Origin: Chitinophaga eiseniae
GTDB lineage: Bacteria; Bacteroidota; Bacteroidia; Chitinophagales; Chitinophagaceae
DNA length: 64,000 nt
NCBI RefSeq assembly: GCF_900167135.1
Contig: NZ_FUWZ01000002.1
Location: forward strand, 584,651-648,650
Reading direction: 5' to 3'
This document shows, piece after piece, positions 1 to 8,719 of the stretch. A program made the translations under genes and the position numbers. Position 1 is the stretch's first letter. Every line of letters starts with the position of its first letter. The notes below the pieces were generated by a model that was given only the letters and a program-made list of their open reading frames with translations, ran no database searches and had not been told where the DNA came from.

Positions 1-90
1 TCATCCTCATCCTCATCCTCATCCTCATCCTCATCCTCATCCTCATCCTCATCCTCATCCTCATCCTCATCCTCATCCTCATCCTCATCG
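1..90. repeat. Hexanucleotide tandem repeat (TCATCC)n inside scpB
   Basis: Fourteen perfect TCATCC units run from base 1 to 84, followed by TCATCG and a degenerate stretch of TCG triplets to about 110. On the minus strand each unit reads GATGAG, so it codes for Asp-Glu. Because the unit is six bases, copy-number change keeps the frame and only alters the length of the acidic tail of ScpB. The array reaches the window edge, so its true length is unknown. Confidence 0.97.
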
Positions 91-1187
91 TCGTCGTCAT
101 CCAATCCGGCTTCATCATCTTCTGAAGGCACTTCCAGGGCGTCTTCCATTATTCCGTCAGGATCTTCGTCGCCGTGTTCGTCTTCAGTTGTTTCCGTATC
201 TCCGGTGGCTTCATCGTCAATGGCGGGAGTTTCTTCCGGTTCATCCGTTTCCGGGGCTATTTCCTCGTCGGTAGACATATCTGTTTCTTCCCCGGTAATT
301 TGGGCGCCTTCAGCCGCCACGTCTTCGCCGGTGGGTGTTTCGTCCTGTTCCTCATCGGTTACTTCGGGAACGGCGGCATCTTCCGGGACCGGAGCGTCTT
401 CGGTGACCTCTTCTGTGGTATAGGTATTAAAGGCGATGATTTCATCGTCCGGTTCGACTTCTTCGTCTTCCGCTGCGGGCAGTTCTCCGGTGGACTCCAG
501 CTGGTCCAGCTCATGGTCCGGGTCCAGCAGTTCACCGTCTTCGGAGACCATCATAGTGTGAGTAGTTTCCGCTTCAGCCTGGTCTCCGCGGCCGATGGTG
601 GCGGTATCGTCGTTAATCAGCGTGGGCTGCACGAGATCTTCTTCGAAGAGTTCTTTGAGCTTGGGCAAATCGGCAGCGGAATTGATACCGAAATAATCCA
701 TAAAAGAACGGGAAACAGTATATAGTAAGGGTTTACCGGGCAGATCTTCACTACGCCCGGAGATAACGATCAGTTCTTTCTCCAGTAGTTTCTGGATGGA
801 ATAGTCTGTGCTGACGCCGCGGATATATTCGATTTCCCCTTTGGAAATCGGCTGACGGTAAGCGATGATGGCCAGCGTTTCGAGAGCGGCGGTGGACAGG
901 CGTTTCAGGAATTTATCCCCGTTGAGCTGGGCCACGGTCTGATAATATTCCTTTTTGGTCATGAATTGGTATCCGCCGCCGCTGCTGCGGATCTCGAAGG
1001 CGTAGAATTCAGAGCTGTATTTTTCCCTGATGGCTTCCATGGCTGCTTCTACCTGCTCCAGCGTGGCGCGGTCTTCCAGGAATGCCAGCGCGTTATTGAG
1101 CAACTCCACTATTTCCAGCAGGGGTAAGGGGCGATCGGCTGCAAAAATAAGTGCTTCCACATGTGGGATGAGCTGTGATATTTCCAT
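1..1187 (-). CDS. scpB: Segregation and condensation protein B, 3' end cut by window edge
   Basis: ScpB is the winged-helix partner of ScpA and SMC in chromosome condensation. Translating from the ATG at 1187 gives MEISQLIPHVEALIFAA, and further in the family hallmark LETLAIIAYRQPISKGEIE followed by YIRGV, then a second winged-helix segment ending near residue 180 (MDYFGI at 163). The usual protein stops about here. In this one an acidic low-complexity tail continues for at least 210 more residues and finishes at the window edge in an uninterrupted Asp-Glu alternation encoded by a hexanucleotide repeat. The stop codon lies outside the window. The gene is separated from atpG upstream by a clear terminator, so it is probably expressed from its own promoter in the 1188-1210 region or by read-through. 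The identity of the core is secure; the role of the tail is unknown. Confidence 0.93.
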   Translation of the reverse strand, partial: MEISQLIPHVEALIFAADRPLPLLEIVELLNNALAFLEDRATLEQVEAAMEAIREKYSSEFYAFEIRSSGGGYQFMTKKEYYQTVAQLNGDKFLKRLSTAALETLAIIAYRQPISKGEIEYIRGVSTDYSIQKLLEKELIVISGRSEDLPGKPLLYTVSRSFMDYFGINSAADLPKLKELFEEDLVQPTLINDDTATIGRGDQAEAETTHTMMVSEDGELLDPDHELDQLESTGELPAAEDEEVEPDDEIIAFNTYTTEEVTEDAPVPEDAAVPEVTDEEQDETPTGEDVAAEGAQITGEETDMSTDEEIAPETDEPEETPAIDDEATGDTETTEDEHGDEDPDGIMEDALEVPSEDDEAGLDDDDDEDEDEDEDEDEDEDEDEDEDEDEDEDED

Positions 1188-1210
1188 GTTGCTATCAGAG
1201 GTGTGAATGA

Positions 1211-1248
1211 CAAAAAAAGGTCAAAGACTAAAAATACAGTCTTTGACC
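1211..1248 (-). terminator. Intrinsic terminator of atpG
   Basis: A perfect 11-bp inverted repeat (1219-1229 with 1238-1248, arm GGTCAAAGACT) with an 8-base loop is followed, in the minus-strand direction, by seven T residues (1218-1212). It lies between the atpG stop at 1292 and the scpB start at 1187, so it ends atpG transcription before scpB. Confidence 0.88.
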
Positions 1249-1291
1249 CTAATCTGAAAATATTTCAATATTCAGTATTGACGTAGTGTTA

Positions 1292-2176
1292 TCAACCTGC
1301 CAGTGCAGCGGCGCCGCTCACGATTTCTGTCAGCTCGGTGGTAATGGCGGCCTGACGGGCACGGTTGTAGGAAATCTTCAGTGTACGCAGCAGTTCCTGG
1401 GCGTTTTCAGTAGCCTTGTCCATGGCAGTCATACGAGCGCCGTGTTCAGAAGCGTGGGAGTCCAGTACCGCTTTGAAGAACTGGGTGTTCAGGATTTTCG
1501 GCATCAGTTCTGCGATCAGCACTTCTTTTTGTGGTTCAAAGATGAAATCTGCTTTCAGTTTGCTGTTTTCGTCGTTTTCCACTTTGGCGATGGGCAGGAA
1601 CTGTTCGGAAACATATACCTGTGTGGCAGCGTTTTTGAATTCGCTGTAGATGATTTCCACCGCATCGTAAGTACCATCAACGAAACCGTTCAATGCTACA
1701 GAAGCTGCCTCTTTCACGTTTTCGAAGGTGAGGCTGCCGAACAGCTGCCAGTATTTGTCGATTACTCTGTAACCGTTCTGGGCAAAATGCTCATACCCTT
1801 TTTTACCGATAGGCAGTATTTCTACTTTACCTTCTTCAAACTGCTCCTGGTACTTCTCGCGGATCACGCGTTTAGCCGTTTTGATCAGATTGGAATTGAA
1901 GGCGCCGCACAGGCCTCTGTCTGAAGTGATCACCACAATCAGTACTTTTTCAACCGCACGCTGTGCCGCCAGGGGGGTGCTGATATTGCCTTCGCTGTTG
2001 GAAACAATATTCTGCAGCATTTCCTGGAGTTTCAAGGCGTAAGGACGCATCAGTAAAATGGCATCCTGTGCACGTCTTAATTTCGCAGCACTCACCATTT
2101 TCATGGCTTTTGTGATCTGCTGACCAGATTGAATAGATTTGATTCGGTTACGAACTTCTTTAAGCTGTCCGGACAT
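1292..2176 (-). CDS. atpG: F-type ATP synthase gamma subunit
   Basis: This 294-residue protein is the central-stalk gamma subunit of F1Fo ATP synthase, the rotor that drives conformational change in the alpha3beta3 head. The N-terminal coiled-coil helix reads MSGQLKEVRNRIKSIQSGQQ then ITKAMKMVSAAKLRRAQ, and the C-terminal helix carries the family signature ITTELTEIVSGAAAL near the end. Length is normal for bacteria. The Rossmann-like middle domain includes VITSDRGLCGAFN. Unusually for the subunit, atpA is not directly upstream: the next gene on the same strand is a DJ-1-like protein 190 bp away, so the gene appears detached from the atp operon. A strong terminator follows. Confidence 0.98.
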   Translation of the reverse strand: MSGQLKEVRNRIKSIQSGQQITKAMKMVSAAKLRRAQDAILLMRPYALKLQEMLQNIVSNSEGNISTPLAAQRAVEKVLIVVITSDRGLCGAFNSNLIKTAKRVIREKYQEQFEEGKVEILPIGKKGYEHFAQNGYRVIDKYWQLFGSLTFENVKEAASVALNGFVDGTYDAVEIIYSEFKNAATQVYVSEQFLPIAKVENDENSKLKADFIFEPQKEVLIAELMPKILNTQFFKAVLDSHASEHGARMTAMDKATENAQELLRTLKISYNRARQAAITTELTEIVSGAAALAG

Positions 2177-2296
2177 ATATTTTAATCAATTACGGAATGA
2201 CAAATTACTTTGACGATCATGCATTCAGGCTGTTGATTTCCTGAATTTGGCTGCAAAGGTAAGCAATGAAGGTATAATTTGAAAATCCGTGAGGAA

Positions 2297-2330
2297 GATA
2301 ATTAGACCTTTCTTTTAAGATCTAATTATC
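2297..2330. other. Perfect stem-loop between DJ-1-like gene and atpG
   Basis: Bases 2297-2306 (GATAATTAGA) are an exact inverted match of 2321-2330, with a 14-base loop. It lies 120 bp upstream of atpG and 36 bp downstream of the DJ-1-like stop. It could be the end of the DJ-1 transcript or part of the atpG leader; there is no clean T-run in the minus direction, so the role is undecided. Confidence 0.45.
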
Positions 2331-2365
2331 AATTATATATAAATATAAAAATATTCGACTAAATA

Positions 2366-2947
2366 TTATAGGGTGATCGTGGTGCCCAGTACCTGCAGAA
2401 ATGCTGCAATCCACTGGGGATGGGCGGGCCATGCCGGTGCGGTTACCAGTTTACCGTCTACCACCGCTTCGGTCACGTTAACAGACACGTAGGTGCCGCC
2501 TGCCGCGGTTACCTCCGGCGCCACCGCTGGGTAAGCCGTCAGTTTCTTGCCGCGCACCACATCGGCAGCGGTCAGGATCTGGATACCATGGCAAACAGCG
2601 GCCACCGGCTTATCTTCTGTAAAGAAGTGCCGGGTCAGCTCGATCACGTTCTTATTGAGCCGCAGGTATTCGGGCGCCCGTCCACCGGCAATCACCAGCG
2701 CATCATACTCACCGACTGAGATATCGGCAAAAGTAGCGTTCAGCACAAAACCGTGACCGGGCTTCTCGGTATAGGTCTGGTCCCCCTCGAAATCGTGGAT
2801 AGCTGTTTTTATCTTATCGCCGGCAGCCTTGTCAGGGCATACCGCGTGTACCTCGTGCCCAATCATTTGCAGCATCTGGAAAGGTACCATGGTCTCATAA
2901 TCTTCCGCAAAATCTCCTGTCAGCAATAAAATCTTCTTCTGTGCCAT
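2366..2947 (-). CDS. DJ-1/PfpI family protein (class I glutamine amidotransferase fold)
   Basis: The 193-residue protein has the DJ-1/PfpI fold: an N-terminal [15 protein letters not shown] strand with the conserved acidic residue, and a nucleophile elbow [10 protein letters not shown] with Cys119 followed by His120. Members act as glyoxalases, deglycase-like enzymes, chaperones or proteases, and the sequence alone does not say which. There is no signal peptide, so it is cytoplasmic. It is about the usual length for the PfpI subgroup. It is a single gene between the susD-like lipoprotein gene upstream and atpG downstream, all on the minus strand, with 105 bp upstream and no obvious sharing of function. 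Confidence 0.9.
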   Translation of the reverse strand: MAQKKILLLTGDFAEDYETMVPFQMLQMIGHEVHAVCPDKAAGDKIKTAIHDFEGDQTYTEKPGHGFVLNATFADISVGEYDALVIAGGRAPEYLRLNKNVIELTRHFFTEDKPVAAVCHGIQILTAADVVRGKKLTAYPAVAPEVTAAGGTYVSVNVTEAVVDGKLVTAPAWPAHPQWIAAFLQVLGTTITL

Positions 2948-3052
2948 ATGGTTACTTTTTTAAGTGCTTCAAGATACACAAAATAACGGGATAAAAGCAG
3001 GCGCTCCGGACGTATTGCCCGGAGCGCCTGTTAAGAAATCATGAAGTGATGG

Positions 3053-4675
3053 TTAGTAACCTTTGTTCTGCGGGAAGGGGGTAGACGATCTGTCTATCTG
3101 GTCCTGCGGAATAGGGCGCAGCAAATGATGTTCATCGATATTGGCGGATGCTTCCGGGTTGTGCTTCCTTACTCTTTCCAGCAGTTTACCGGTCCGTTTC
3201 AGGTCAAACCAGGCCAGTTGCTCCCCGATCAGTTCCCGACCTCTTTCGTCCAGCAGGAAATCGATATTGATATCGGTGGCGGCTATTTTCATGGCCAGCT
3301 GGTGGGCCTGGGTTTCTGCGGGCGTAGTGCCCTGGCGGGCAGCTCTCATGCGCACGGCATTCACCATATCAGCGGCCCCCTGTGCATTGCCCAGTTTGTA
3401 CAGGGCTTCGGCTGCAATCAGGTAAGTTTCTGCCAGGCGGAAGGCGATGAAAGGCCTTACGCCGGATGCCTGGTTGTCGGGCCGCAGGGCGTCGGCAAAT
3501 TTATTGAGCGACGGATACAGCTTCTCCGTGTATTTATCGGAGCCCACCAGCAGGTAATGTTTGCTGGCTACTTCCGCCGGCGTTACCGGACGGCCCGGCA
3601 TGTATACGGCGGTATCGCCCATTTTCATCATCCATGGGGTGGTGACCGGCTTGTTTACAAACCAAACGGTGGTGAACCATTTTTCGTAGCGGGTATCATG
3701 CACTCTTTCCTTGTAGAGGGTATCGATCAGGAAACCGGTTGGCTTAAAGCGTTTCCAGGGCGTACCATTGGGCAGGTCGCGCTGCATACCGGCCAGCACA
3801 TCGTACTGCATGAGGAAGAAACGGCAGGCGTTATTGTCCGGCGACGCATACAGCGGATCGGTGGTGTATTGCGCAGCGAAGATGGTCTCTGTATTCTTTT
3901 CATTACCCTGCGCCCATACTTTTCCGGGATCGTCCAGCAGTTTTAAGTCATAATTTTTGATCACGCCTTCTGCGTATTTGTCGGCATTGGCATAATCATC
4001 CGGTTTGGCATCGGGCGAAGATGCACGGGTAAGGTATACCCTTGCCAGCAGATGCTCTGCAGCAGGTTTGGTGGCGCGCCCCCAGTCGCTCTGCGTAGGT
4101 GGCAGGTATTGTGCCGCCCTCGTCAGATCAGCGATAATGGCCTCGTATACTTTGGTGGTGGAATCGCGGGTGGCTTCGGTATTGATCACTTTATTTTCGT
4201 GCAGCCGTAAGGGTATGTTACCGAAAGTCTGCATCAACAGGAAATGGTACTGCGCTCTGCAGAACAGCGCTTCTCCCACGCCTTTGGTTTTGGTGGCGGA
4301 GTCGATGCCCTGTACCAGGTCTGCGCGGTCCACTGCCACGTTACAGTTATTGATCGCCTGGTATAAACCGTTCCACAAGTCCCTCACGTGGTCGTAACGG
4401 GCATCCAGCTGTGAGGTATACTGGTTGGCGAACTTGAAGTTCCCGTCGGAGCCGTTGGTGTAAGTGTCTGTTCCGGCAACGGTGAGGGTCATGCCTCTTT
4501 CGGTGCTGTAGAAGATGCGCATACCGGCGTAACCCGCATTTACGGCGGTGGTGAAGCCGTTGCGCGTATTATAGAAATCGTCGGTTGCGTTGGAAACCAC
4601 ATCTTCCTCCAGCATTTTGTTACACCCGGTACCGGCGAGTGCGGTTAATGCTAATGCCCACAAGATATTTTTCAT
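3053..4675 (-). CDS. SusD/RagB family nutrient-binding outer-membrane lipoprotein
   Basis: This 540-residue lipoprotein is the surface glycan- or nutrient-binding partner of the SusC-like receptor encoded directly upstream. The signal peptide MKNILWALALTALAGTGC carries the lipobox at Cys18, followed by NKMLEED. TPR-like helices typical of SusD fill the middle, and the C-terminal part has the RagB/SusD features FRLAETYLIAAEALYKLG and DFLLDERGRELIGE, ending in a short LRPIPQDQID motif. The start lies 24 bp downstream of the susC stop, so the two genes form one transcription unit. The substrate cannot be read from the sequence; the neighbourhood suggests a carbohydrate. No outer-membrane enzyme follows it in the operon. 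Confidence 0.95.
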   Translation of the reverse strand: MKNILWALALTALAGTGCNKMLEEDVVSNATDDFYNTRNGFTTAVNAGYAGMRIFYSTERGMTLTVAGTDTYTNGSDGNFKFANQYTSQLDARYDHVRDLWNGLYQAINNCNVAVDRADLVQGIDSATKTKGVGEALFCRAQYHFLLMQTFGNIPLRLHENKVINTEATRDSTTKVYEAIIADLTRAAQYLPPTQSDWGRATKPAAEHLLARVYLTRASSPDAKPDDYANADKYAEGVIKNYDLKLLDDPGKVWAQGNEKNTETIFAAQYTTDPLYASPDNNACRFFLMQYDVLAGMQRDLPNGTPWKRFKPTGFLIDTLYKERVHDTRYEKWFTTVWFVNKPVTTPWMMKMGDTAVYMPGRPVTPAEVASKHYLLVGSDKYTEKLYPSLNKFADALRPDNQASGVRPFIAFRLAETYLIAAEALYKLGNAQGAADMVNAVRMRAARQGTTPAETQAHQLAMKIAATDINIDFLLDERGRELIGEQLAWFDLKRTGKLLERVRKHNPEASANIDEHHLLRPIPQDQIDRSSTPFPQNKGY

Positions 4676-4699
4676 GTTGAATGTTTTTGATTGAAAAAA

Positions 4700-7600
4700 T
4701 TAGAACCGTGCATTCACACCAAACTGCAGCATCCAGGTGGCGGGAGCGTCAATACCGATAACGTTCACATCTTCAGGATCTACTCCTTTGTATTTCTGCC
4801 TGTATGGCGCCAGGATGAGCGGTTGTTTTACGCTTACGTTGAAGCGCAGGCCCTGCATCTGCATCCGTTTAACGGTGGCTTCAGGCAACGCATAGCTGAG
4901 GGATATGTTCCTGATTTTAAAGAAGGAGCCGTCGAAATAGCTGAGTGACTGGTAGTTGACCGGGCGTTCCTGGTTGGCGTTGGGCCTCGGGAAGTCGTTG
5001 GTCGGATTGGAGGGCGTCCAGTAGTTGATGTTCAGGTTATTGAAACGGCCGAACAGGGTATTGGTATTTTGGTAGAAATCACTTTTCACCATACCGCCTA
5101 TTCGAGCAAAAGCTACGACGGACAATTCGAAGTTTTTATACGAGAGCCGCTGGGTCATGCCGGCAGTCCAGTCGGGCTGCGGTGTACCGAGTATTTTACG
5201 ATCGCTGGCGTCGATTTTCTTATCGCCGTTGGTGTCTTCTACTTTGATTTCTCCCGGTTTGGGCTTATAGTTCAAACCATCGTATTTATCACCTGTCTGC
5301 CAGATGCCGATTTTGTTATAATCGTAATACACGTAGGTAGGCTGACCAACAAACCAGCCATTGCCGATATCTTCTTTTTTACCGCCCATCAGTTCCAGGA
5401 TTTTAGACCGGTTGCGGGAGAAGTTCACGTCCATGCTCCAGTTAAATCCATTGGGATTGTCGATGATGATACCGGTCAGTGCAGCTTCCCAGCCGGTGTT
5501 GCTGGTAGCGCCTACGTTCTGCAGCACGCTGTTAAACCCGTTGCTGTAGGGCAGCAGGAAAGGCATGAGCAGGTCGGTGGTTTTCTGTTTATAGAAATCG
5601 ATGGTACCGGTCAACCGGTCTTTAAAGAAGCCGAAATCCAGCCCTGCGTCGAAGGAGGTGGTCGTTTCCCAGGTGAGGTTGGGGTTACGCAGCATTTGCG
5701 GCGTATAGCCCAGTACGCCTTTTCCGCCGAAGGAGTATGGGATGCGGGCCAGCAGACCTTGTGTAGCATACGGATCGATACCGGTGTTACCGATGCGGCC
5801 GAAGCTGGCGCGCAGCTTCAGGTGGCTGACGTTACGGCTGCTTTTCAGGAATTGTTCGTTGCTCATATTCCAGGCGGCGGCGATGGAGGGGAAATACCCC
5901 CATTTCTGTCCGGGAGCGAAGCGGGAGGAACCGTCCGCACGCATGGTGAGGGTAACGAGGTAACGGTCGTCGTAGCCGTAGTTGAGGCGTCCCATGTAAG
6001 ACAGGATGGTCCAGGTGCCGAGGCTGCTGCCTACGCCGGTCACGTTCATGGCCTGACCAAGGTTGTAATATTCCTGTGCTTCCACCATTACGCCGCGTAC
6101 ATTGGCGGTGGAGCTGTCGCCTCTTTGTCTTTGTACGCTGTATAAACCGGTGAAGCCGATGTTGTGTTTCTTATTAAATGTTTTGTTGTAGGTGACAACG
6201 TTTTCCACGGTGTATGCAATCGTTTCGCCGCTGGTTTTGGAGGCGGTAGCATCCCCACCGCCAATGAGGAGGTCGAAGTTATTCTTACCCTGGAACCGGC
6301 CGTAGTTGAATTGAGAGATATCCGGGCCAACGTTGAGCCGGTATTTCAGTCCGTCGATAATTTCCACTTCACCATACAGACTGGTAAAAAGGCGAAAACG
6401 TTTGCGGTTTTCGACACGGTTACCGTTTTCATAGTCGAGCAACGGGTTGGGCAGGTTGCTGTCATTGTTCGGGAAGGTGATGAGGTTACCGTTGTCATCG
6501 TAGGGAGAGGAGATAGGAAGCATACGGATGGCGTTATTGATACCATTGTAGGTTTCTCCTTTGCGGTTGCTGTAGGATGCCAGCATGGTGGCGCCGACTT
6601 TCACGCGGGAGCCGATCATCTGATCGAGGCTGATATTGATGTTATAGCGCTCATAGCTTTGCAGTTTCAGAACGCCCTGGTCTTTGAAGTAGCCAAGGCC
6701 GACGGCGTATTTGGTTTTCTCCGTGCCACCGTTCACCCCGATGGAGTGGTTGGTTTGGTAGCCGGTAGAGAGGAGCAGTTTTTGCCAGTCGGTGCTGGTC
6801 CCTTTCTGGATGCCGGCGTATTCCTGGGGAACAAAGATGGCTTTGTCAGACGAGTCGCGGTTGTTGTCATTATATCTGCCGATGGTGCGGTAGGCTTCGC
6901 GGCGCATTTCTGCGAACTGTGCGCCATTCATCAGGTCTGTCTGTCCGAGGTTTTTCACCATGCCGTAAGAGCCGGAATAGGTCACTACCGGCCGGCTGGT
7001 TTTACCGCGGGTGGTGGTGATCAGCACTACGCCGTTAGCGCCGCGGGAGCCATAGATGGCGGTAGCGGAGGCGTCTTTGAGGATCTCCATGGACTGGATC
7101 GTACCAGGACCGATATCGTTCAGGCTGCCGGAATAGGGGATGCCGTCTATCACGTAGAGCGGATCGTTACCGGCGGAGAGAGAACGGGTACCGCGGATGC
7201 GGACGGTGGGTTCATCTCCGGGCTTGGCGCTGTTGCTGACCACGTCCACGCCTGGTGTGCGGCCTTGCAGCGCCTGCTGGGCGTTGGTTACCGGCACTTC
7301 CTGTATTGCTTTACTGCTGACAGAGGCGATGGAGCCGGTCACATCTTTTTTCTTTTGCTGTCCGTAGCCTACCACTACAATTTCTTCCAGCTTTTTCTGG
7401 TCTTCTTCCAGCACGATGCTGATAACACCGCGGCCGGTGACAGGCTCTTCATGCCGGGTATAGCCGATGAAGGAAAAAACAAGGACCGCACCGGAGGCGT
7501 TGGGGACCTGCAATTTAAAGTGTCCATTGGCGTCGGTCTGTGTACCGGAAGTACCGCCTTTAACGGCGACTGTAACGCCTACCAGGGGGGACTTATCTTT

Positions 7601-7702
7601 TGCCAGTACATTCCCCTCCACTTGTTTGGATTGTGCTTGAGCGAGCTGATGGCATAGCAGCAGGCATAACGCTGCAAAACATAAGCGTGAAATCCTATTC
7701 AT
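4700..7702 (-). CDS. SusC/RagA family TonB-dependent outer-membrane receptor
   Basis: This 1000-residue protein imports oligomeric nutrients through the outer membrane using TonB energy. In order: a Sec signal peptide ending in QLAQAQ, a carboxypeptidase-regulatory-like beta-sandwich (about residues 28-105), a TonB-box-like EEIVVVGYGQQKKKDVTG segment, the plug domain with ATAIYGSRGANGVVLITT, and a 22-strand barrel ending in MLQFGVNARF with the usual terminal Phe. It is the first gene of a susC-susD unit. A perfect LacI-family-type operator lies 76 bp upstream of the ATG. The organism probably controls it by sugar supply. Substrate is unknown. Confidence 0.96.
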   Translation of the reverse strand: MNRISRLCFAALCLLLCHQLAQAQSKQVEGNVLAKDKSPLVGVTVAVKGGTSGTQTDANGHFKLQVPNASGAVLVFSFIGYTRHEEPVTGRGVISIVLEEDQKKLEEIVVVGYGQQKKKDVTGSIASVSSKAIQEVPVTNAQQALQGRTPGVDVVSNSAKPGDEPTVRIRGTRSLSAGNDPLYVIDGIPYSGSLNDIGPGTIQSMEILKDASATAIYGSRGANGVVLITTTRGKTSRPVVTYSGSYGMVKNLGQTDLMNGAQFAEMRREAYRTIGRYNDNNRDSSDKAIFVPQEYAGIQKGTSTDWQKLLLSTGYQTNHSIGVNGGTEKTKYAVGLGYFKDQGVLKLQSYERYNINISLDQMIGSRVKVGATMLASYSNRKGETYNGINNAIRMLPISSPYDDNGNLITFPNNDSNLPNPLLDYENGNRVENRKRFRLFTSLYGEVEIIDGLKYRLNVGPDISQFNYGRFQGKNNFDLLIGGGDATASKTSGETIAYTVENVVTYNKTFNKKHNIGFTGLYSVQRQRGDSSTANVRGVMVEAQEYYNLGQAMNVTGVGSSLGTWTILSYMGRLNYGYDDRYLVTLTMRADGSSRFAPGQKWGYFPSIAAAWNMSNEQFLKSSRNVSHLKLRASFGRIGNTGIDPYATQGLLARIPYSFGGKGVLGYTPQMLRNPNLTWETTTSFDAGLDFGFFKDRLTGTIDFYKQKTTDLLMPFLLPYSNGFNSVLQNVGATSNTGWEAALTGIIIDNPNGFNWSMDVNFSRNRSKILELMGGKKEDIGNGWFVGQPTYVYYDYNKIGIWQTGDKYDGLNYKPKPGEIKVEDTNGDKKIDASDRKILGTPQPDWTAGMTQRLSYKNFELSVVAFARIGGMVKSDFYQNTNTLFGRFNNLNINYWTPSNPTNDFPRPNANQERPVNYQSLSYFDGSFFKIRNISLSYALPEATVKRMQMQGLRFNVSVKQPLILAPYRQKYKGVDPEDVNVIGIDAPATWMLQFGVNARF

Positions 7703-7777
7703 AACGTTTATCAGTTTTTCAAAAATGGAAATTGGGTACTAACTTATCCAGCCCAAAATAGTAATTATTTGCAGAGA

Positions 7778-7791
7778 TGCAAACGATTGCA
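7778..7791. promoter_or_regulatory. LacI/GalR-type operator upstream of susC
   Basis: TGCAAACGATTGCA fits the LacI/GalR consensus TGnAAnCGnTnnCA at every fixed position, with outer arms TGCAA/TTGCA forming an exact dyad. It lies 76 bp upstream of the susC-like start. Close relatives of the same site occur at 9859-9872 and 13492-13505 in front of the DUF1080 and Gfo/Idh genes. No lacI-family gene is in the window, so the regulator would act in trans. Confidence 0.7.
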
Positions 7792-7948
7792 ATTTTGGAG
7801 CAGTATTTTTTTTAGATTGAAAAGTGGAAGGAAGGGAGAGAAATGATTCTCAGTATAGGAGACAGGAAGTTTTTTCGGGCGCAGGATTTTTTAAAAAAAT
7901 TTTCCGGTAGCGTTTCTGAAACGAGCCTGGTACATGGCATAACAAGCA

Positions 7949-8719
7949 CTAATCCAGTTTAAAACACTTTTTCAATTGCGAAAACAAAGTATCAGGTTTT
8001 ACGTGCTGCAATCCCATGCTTTTAATCATAGTACTGTCTGGTAAGTCATTCTTTATCAGCTCGATAAAATATTGTAAATCGTCAAAAATGGTGGGAGGAA
8101 GTTCAAAATTATCATTGTCCGTCAACAGCGCGCTTAACCGGAAAATATCTGCTTTATGCTTTTTGATATTTTTTGTGTCAATATTTTCGCCTTGCTCCTT
8201 CCTTTTTATCATATCCAGGTATGCTCTGGCCTTGAGACATATTAACGCCTCGATATTGGCCCTGTGAAGTTCAGACTCCCTGGAACAATGTTGCAACGTA
8301 TAATAATAGTAGTCATCATTCATTAAAATAGCCGACAAGCTAGATAGCTCCTTATCGTCAACAGGTATCGCCGTGAGATGGGAGTTCGGTCGGACATCAA
8401 GCAAATCCGGCACTCTCGAGAAAAGCTCTATCTGAAAGGGATAGTCTGAGTTTTCAGGTTCCCTGAACCGATAATATTTGCGGTCTGTTTCACTTTTTTC
8501 CGCTTTTTTGTAACCAGCCTCCCGGACAAAGAGCCAGAACTGTGCTACAAATTCGGGTGTCAATGCCTCAACGACAAGTATAATATCGATATCCCTCGTT
8601 GCCCGGGCAGTAAGTCCGGCGCTACTAATGACAATATCACAAGCGGTGCCACCTATGATGATGTAATTATCTGTATACGCGTTAAAATAGTTTCTAAACG
8701 CCGTGATGCCGTCTACCAT
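7949..8719 (-). CDS. AbiEii-like nucleotidyltransferase (putative type IV toxin)
   Basis: This 256-residue protein has the nucleotidyltransferase hallmark near the N terminus: YIIIGGTACDIV followed by ATRDIDIIL, i.e. a GG motif and a D-x-D metal-binding pair, with a later acidic strand FQIELFS. The AbiEii/DUF1814-like enzymes with this layout act as toxins in abortive-infection type IV systems by modifying nucleic acids. The gene overlaps the end of the upstream winged-helix gene by 7 nt (8713-8719), the tight coupling expected of a toxin-antitoxin operon. Cytoplasmic, no signal. The alternative is an orphan antibiotic-type nucleotidyltransferase; the partner gene makes the toxin reading more likely. 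Confidence 0.72.
   Translation of the reverse strand: MVDGITAFRNYFNAYTDNYIIIGGTACDIVISSAGLTARATRDIDIILVVEALTPEFVAQFWLFVREAGYKKAEKSETDRKYYRFREPENSDYPFQIELFSRVPDLLDVRPNSHLTAIPVDDKELSSLSAILMNDDYYYYTLQHCSRESELHRANIEALICLKARAYLDMIKRKEQGENIDTKNIKKHKADIFRLSALLTDNDNFELPPTIFDDLQYFIELIKNDLPDSTMIKSMGLQHVKPDTLFSQLKKCFKLD

Noticed and set aside
174..725. Plus-strand reading frames of up to 183 codons over the scpB tail
   Set aside because: They are antisense to the acidic scpB tail and consist of Phe/Gly- or Ser-rich runs produced by the complementary repeat; no start signal or domain.
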